A stretch of DNA of 64,000 nt from NCBI RefSeq assembly GCF_032062135.1, contig NC_092858.1, forward strand, positions 129,046,081 through 129,110,080, in the 5' to 3' direction. Positions 58,997 to 64,000 of the stretch are shown here, in pieces (within the stretch, counting starts at the first letter, position 1; each line of letters begins with the position of its first letter). Source of the DNA: Pyxicephalus adspersus (Eukaryota > Chordata > Amphibia > Anura > Pyxicephalidae). The position numbers and the translations under genes were made by a program. The notes under the pieces were generated by a model. That model saw nothing but the letters and a program-made list of their open reading frames with translations. It was not told where the DNA came from and did no database searches.

Positions 58997-59565
58997 CCGT
59001 ATTTTTCGGCGTATAAGACGCTCCGGCATATAAGATGCACCCAATTTTAAAGGAGGAAAATCTAGAAAAAAAAGATTCTGAAAGATTATTCCCCTTCTGA
59101 TCACCCTGTGCCAATTTAAATTCCCCTTCTGATCACCCTGTGCCAATTTAAATTCCCCTTCTGATCACCCTGTGCCAATTTAAATTCCCCTTCTGATCAC
59201 CCTGTGACAATTTATCCCCTTCTGATCACCCTATTTATCCCCTGCTGATCATCCCTTCCCACTTACCGGTCCATTTCTCTCCGCCGGCTTGCTTCCGGGA
59301 TCGCGGGGGCACGCTTGCTCTCCCAGCTTGCTTCCGGGATCGCGTGAGCAGGCTTCTCCTCGCTGGGTCTGCAGGAAGGCGGAGACACGCGCTGCAGCCA
59401 GGAGGAGAGGAGAGAAGACGAGAAGCACGCAGGATCGCGGTATCGGGTAAGTATGTTATCGGTTTTAATTATTTTTTAAACCTGCATTCGCCGTATAGGA
59501 CGCACCCACTTTTCCCCCCCAGTTTTGGGGAAGAAAAAGTGCGTCTTATACGCCGAAAAATACGG
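58997..59565. mobile_element. 569-bp TA-inserted MITE (CCGTATTTTTCGGCGTATAA)
   Basis: Ends CCGTATTTTTCGGCGTATAA on both strands with TA outside (58995-58996, 59566-59567). Contains a 32-bp tandem repeat at 59091-59240 and a GC-rich centre (two copies of GCTTGCTTCCGGGATCGCG). No transposase. Confidence 0.9.
59091..59240. repeat. 32-bp tandem repeat, about 4.5 copies
   Basis: Unit begins CCCCTTCTGATCACCCTGTG. The first three copies are nearly identical, later ones shorten. Confidence 0.93.
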
Positions 59566-59869
59566 TACATGGATTGACCTTTACCTGAACATCAACCCTG
59601 AACTGGCTCTACCCCAGTTACCTCACCAGGCCCTTTACTCTCATGTATGATCTTTGTTTGTGATCTGTTCTTGTTCTGCATTTCAGCTTGATATTCTGCC
59701 TTCCCTTTTGCCCTGTCCTTCATTGTGGGCTTTTGACCCTTCTCATGTCATCTTTTGCGTACCTAAATCCTGGGAGTAGCCACATGCCGAGACAGTTCAA
59801 CCTGGCTCCCTCCCAAGTGGCTTTTTTATAGGTAACGAGTATGGTGCTAGAGATGGAGGACTGGTACCT

Positions 59870-61747
59870 AGTTGAAGTTAGACCAATTCCTAATGATGCC
59901 TTCGGGTCATTCCAAGTAAAGACTAACGCATTCTTTGCACTATACCAATGCTGCACATAAAAAAGGAAAGATACAGACTTATTTCCATGGGTATACTCCT
60001 AAATAGCCAAACCCCACTCTTAAAAAGCTCACACTTTAACACTGCTGTTACACTAGGCATATTTTTAGCCTGGTAATGTTCACTTTCTCGGAGCTGACTC
60101 ACAACATCTTTTAGGAACTCTGGTAACCGGAAAGACAGCAGGACCATACAGAAGCTGGAAAGGGAATTTAATCAGCCCATCTGTCAACCCTGACAGATCA
60201 TCTCATTTATTTAAATAGATCACTAACAAGAATAGAATCAGCTCCCTAACAGAAAGCTCTAGGTATTACAGGCAAAGTCCAAAAGTGAACAGTCCCATTA
60301 AAGGTCAAGTCAAGTCTAATCAAGTGCTCTGCCCATCTTTGCAGAAATAATTAGTCAAAATGCCTACCACAAATCTAAAAATCTCTGATAAAGATTTTGA
60401 AAATTTAAGATTGTTTAACTGGGGAGAAAGAACAGTTTAGTATAAGTTGATTGGATATAATGCATAAAGTGAAAGTTAGTCTGTGTAAAATCTGTGAGAA
60501 ATGAAAACCTTATGCAAAGGTATGTATAGTAAATCTAATTTATCAGTATAATGAATGAAAACACAATACTTTTTATAATGAATATAAAAGTTGAGACTAG
60601 GTTAGAAAGAACCAAATATAACTTGCTTAAAACTTGTGAAAAGCGTATTACTTTAAAACAAATGGCTGCTATAGGATTACACTTTTGCTACTGACATGTA
60701 AGGGAATACCACAGGATCACCACATTGTACTTCAGCTAGTTTTTGTGAATAGTTTTTGTGAGTCAGTATAGTGCTTAAAAAGGGCCTTTATAATAATTTT
60801 TTTCTGTTTCCATTGTAGTTATGTAATACTTTTTTTTAAATGTTTTTTCTTATATATAAAATAGTGTTAATTTCTTAATACTACTAAAACAAACTCACAA
60901 GCTTCCGCTATCTGTTTATTTAATACAGAGCAGATTGGTGAACAGGACTTTTTCAGTTTCTTTCTTCTTCTTTCTCCATTCTAAATCCCTCTAGTGCACT
61001 CCTAGGCTTACAGAGAAGCCAGGTGAATGTGGGGATTGCGGGGCAGGTTTTAGTGTAGAGGTGAGGCCTCATAGGGCTTAATAGGGGGGAGTCATACAAA
61101 GAACACTGGGAATCTGTGTGGTATTACATATATTTGCAGGTTAATGTTTTGTCCCTTGTCTTAATGGAACTGCATTTTGTAAATAAAAACATATAGGAGA
61201 AACATTAAAAAATTAGGCTACTTTTATGTGCTCTTGTCTGTTTTAACCTAACATAGACAAAACCAAATTTGTCATTATTCCTAGAGGAGTTTCAACACTA
61301 CCTTAAAGTGAATATCAAGCCGGAGCGTTTTTCATGTTTTAGATCAGTGACAAAGGAATAATACTTTTAAACCAAATCCCAGGCACTCAGGAAGTGAGGA
61401 AAAATCTGCATATGGAAACAGTCATAAAATATCATCTTAAATTAATAAATCTCCAACTCTACTAAAGGCATTTTTTCTGTATGGGTTGCTTTTCTCTGGA
61501 CTTCCGGTCCTGTAATATGTCAACAGGAAAGGTAAGACTACATATCTAAAATAAAAACAAAGGAAACTGGAGTACCAGATCGAAGTAAAAACTGAACAGG
61601 GGTTTAACCTTTTTCCACTTAATCCAAATTAATAAAAAAAAAAAGTTTCTGGTTAGACATAAACTTTAACAACACACATGGATAGTAAACCAATTACCCT
61701 GTCCTCAGGTACAAAATTCTTGCTTTCACCTAAAGGACATCCTACAC
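59870..61747. other. No recognised gene
   Basis: Ordinary AT-rich sequence; I see nothing specific. Confidence 0.4.
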
Positions 61748-62245
61748 CAGGGGTGTCAAACTCAAATACACAGTGGGCCAAAATTAAAAACTTTGATAAA
61801 GTCGTGGGCCAAACCTGAAACTGAAATAGCACCGCTACTACAATTCCCTGTGTTTATAAAAACAGTACAATGTGGGGCCACGCATAGGCAGGGAGGCTGC
61901 TGGTTTATAGATGTAAGTGATGCTGCTACTACAATTCCTGGCATTACTTGCGTCTATAAAACAGTCCAATGCAGGGGCAACGCAAAGGCAGAGAGGCCCC
62001 TGGCCTAAACACGCAAATGATGTCTCTACTACAATTCCCGGCATTACTTGCGTCTATAAAACAGTCCAATGCGGGGCCACACTTAGGCAGAGAGGCCACT
62101 GGTCTAAAGACGCGAGTGATGCCAGAATTGTAGTAGCGGCGCTATTTAAATGCAGCAGCGGGCCAGCTGCAAATCATATTTAGGATTCCTTTGGGGGCCA
62201 AAAACGGGCCAGATTTGGCCGCCGGGCCAGAGTTTGACACCCCTG
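61748..62245. mobile_element. hAT-type MITE (CAGGGGTGTCAAACTC), internal triplicate
   Basis: Ends CAGGGGTGTCAAACTC and the same on the other strand (finishing GAGTTTGACACCCCTG). 498 bp. Inside, a 91-100 bp unit starting CTACTACAATTCC is repeated three times (61835, 61926, 62026), and an inverted copy of the unit start (GAATTGTAGTAGCGGCGC, 62125-62142) sits at the right. No 8-bp duplication is recognisable in the flanks. Confidence 0.85.
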
Positions 62246-62329
62246 CTGTCTTACATGATTGCTAATTTTTTTTATATTCCTTACTGTGGCTTACTTACTT
62301 AATGTCCCCAGTGTACCTCTAGATATAAC

Positions 62330-63062
62330 CAGATAACTGCAACACCCTTCTCGTTGGTCTGCCTGTGAACCAGCTGGCTTTGCTCCAATCTGTCATTCAG
62401 GAGTTTGCACGTGTTTTTCCTGCTGTCTGGAACTTCCTTTCACAATCTTTTAGGCACTCACTCTATCGTTCTACCTTTAAACATATTCTATAAAAACTTA
62501 CCTCTAGCAAATACAAATTCTGATAGGGGCCTCCCTATCCAGATACCAACTTTCCACATCATACACGGCTTACGGTCCTTTTCTCTTTACTTTATTTTAA
62601 GTTGGAAATGGTTGGACTCCTACTTCTGTTCTGCTACTCCTACGTCTGCTGTGTATACTTACATCTCTGCCCTACCTTGGTATACTAAAAAACTAAAGCA
62701 GAAAACAATAAAAACTAAGAAAATGCACTACCGATACCTCTTACTGTGGAGTGTTCTTCCCAGCCCCTTTTATCTAGGTGCACCACCTTGCACTTTTCAA
62801 TATTCACTTGGCTGTTTTTGGGTGGTTACTGAAAAGTTTGGTCACAATACAGGTTTCCACCCACCTACAGAATCTTCCCACCCAGCTTAAAAAAATTCCA
62901 GGAAGAAAACATCTGTTGTATATATTTATTTTCTTTCATCCCTGTGTACAATGTAAAATGTTCATCTGAGCCTTTTCTGTAACTCCTACATAGTTTTTAA
63001 TGTTTATACTATGTACTATTATCTGTGCAGCACTATAGAGGATGCTTTAAAAAACACCAATC
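62330..63062 (+). mobile_element. L2-type LINE 3' relic, with nested repeat
   Basis: C-terminal LINE coding pieces: CNTLLVGLPVNQLALLQSV at 62338-62394, then FPAVWNFLSQSFRHSLYRST. It ends TATTATCTGTGCAGCACT at about 63017-63034 followed by the usual GAGGATG-type tail. A ~110-bp GTGCACCACCT repeat (62775-62885) is inserted. Plus strand, with internal deletion relative to the 18332 copy. Confidence 0.65.
62775..62885 (+). repeat. Copy of the GTGCACCACCTGGCACTTTT repeat
   Basis: GGTGCACCACCTTGCACTTT, TGGTTACTGAAAAGTTTGGT. Relatives at 25875 and 53325. The LINE relic continues on both sides. Confidence 0.75.
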
Positions 63063-64000
63063 ACAAAGGATAATAAAGTAAAGGGCTAGGGATAACAATA
63101 AAAACACCTTCTGGAGCCTTTTCCTTAATTTTCATCAGCAGAACATACTTTCTAGCTTCCTCACTAAAAGAGGGGGAGGATTTATTAAGAAAATTAATAT
63201 ATATGCCCACCCCGTTTTAAAATTAATGAAAAAAATCCCTGATGTGCAGCATAAATGAGAGTCATATAAGGGAATATATTTAGACCAAAATCATGTACAC
63301 TGACTTTATCTTTATATGATTCATCATAATAACATGCATGCAGGAAAGTTCAGCAGAAACGCAATTTTCCAATTATTAGGAAAATGCCAATAACTTGTGA
63401 TAAGAACTATATCTGTGTGAGCCAAAGCAAGTGACACTGAATGTGAGTCATCTGGCAGCCAGATATGAATATCACTTACACAATTGTGTCCTGAAGGATA
63501 CATATATTAGCTTAACCAGGTTTTGCTTATTAAAACAGGGATTTAGGATATTAATATATATTCTACGTTACCTAAAAGACACTATCTCTCCCTTTTAGTG
63601 CTCACTGATGTCCATGCATTTGTGTTGCTTAATAAGTCCAGGTCTATTAAACTAATAAATGTGGTGCGTTGGGGGTCAATTGAATCTTAAATGCATTGGA
63701 GAGCCTTTAGAAAGGAAGCATCCCAAAACAAGTTTGTCTAACATGCACTGACACAAAATACAACGTGCACATACACTCATCAGCTATTTAATACACCTGT
63801 ATACACATGTACACTTTACTATTACTGTGTTGAACCCCCATTGGCAGCCGTAATTCCTTGTGGCATATGTAGCACCCCTTCATAAATAGTGAAGTCTATC
63901 TTGGTATATTCTACACAGTTCTCAAATTATTTCTCCACAGGGAGTGATTATTGGCTACTTTCTGTAGCAGGGGACTAACCCAGCCCATTGGCACCAATTT
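63063..64000. other. No recognised gene
   Basis: 63180-63560 is repeat-poor. TTTTAG|gtaacg on the minus strand near 63570 was considered as a donor without support. Confidence 0.35.

Larger units (their letters stand above)
58850..59860 (+). repeat. CT-rich interspersed repeat hosting a MITE
   Basis: TTTGCCAGCTGTGTTT and TTACCTTTGCCTATTA before the MITE continue as CATGGATTGACCTTTACCTG after it. Similar to 44283-44950. Boundaries estimated. Confidence 0.4.

Noticed and set aside
59090..59240. Possible CRISPR-like array of 32-bp repeats
   Set aside because: Units are directly adjacent without unique spacers; it is a minisatellite inside a MITE of a eukaryote.

Overview
The window is AT-rich vertebrate nuclear DNA, most likely from an amphibian (a frog). 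This is inferred from compact exons separated by large introns, and from several interspersed-repeat families I associate with anuran genomes: MITEs ending in GATTTATTAAAGCTCTCC, L2-type LINEs whose 3' tail reads TGTACAGCGCTGYG, Tc1-like elements starting CAGTTAGGTCC, and hAT and TA-flanked MITEs. I see no bacterial gene organisation, rRNA, tRNA or CRISPR array. There is one assembly gap (6483-6915).

Host gene. Five small exons on the minus strand (47788-47826, 47613-47665, 43982-44036, 22185-22241, 17943-18003) each have consensus splice sites, and all their phases join correctly. Together they encode about 88 residues that look like a 7-transmembrane receptor from TM1 to the start of TM3: helix, basic loop, helix, short loop with a Cys, then an aromatic helix start. 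Upstream exons (above 47.8 kb) and downstream exons (below 17.9 kb) were not found. A separate, weaker exon candidate lies on the plus strand at 53946-54117.

The introns hold nested transposons. 7079-8752 is a nearly complete Tc1 element with about 220-bp inverted repeats and a lightly damaged DD34E transposase. 18332-21250 is a minus-strand L2-type LINE (APE endonuclease end, RT with YVDD), interrupted at 20363-21007 by a hAT-type MITE with a perfect 8-bp target duplication. 28968-29709 joins a MITE half to a hAT BED-finger fragment. 34493-35905 is a 1.4-kb foldback element. 39060-43330 is a three-layer mosaic: a decayed plus-strand Tc1, then a minus-strand Tc1/TCB-type transposase that is split by a 2.2-kb element at 40341-42566. 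54179-55600 is an array of L2 tails mixed with Helitron-like pieces, carrying a TA-inserted MITE whose empty site can be seen 200 bp away. 58997-59565 and 61748-62245 are two more MITEs. 62330-63062 is a second L2 relic.

The most interesting item is 40341-42566. It has its own terminal inverted repeats and a 3-bp TAA duplication, and removing it restores the reading frame of the transposase it landed in. It carries one long decayed reading frame with CxxC zinc-binding pairs, and I could not place this in a named DNA-transposon superfamily with confidence.
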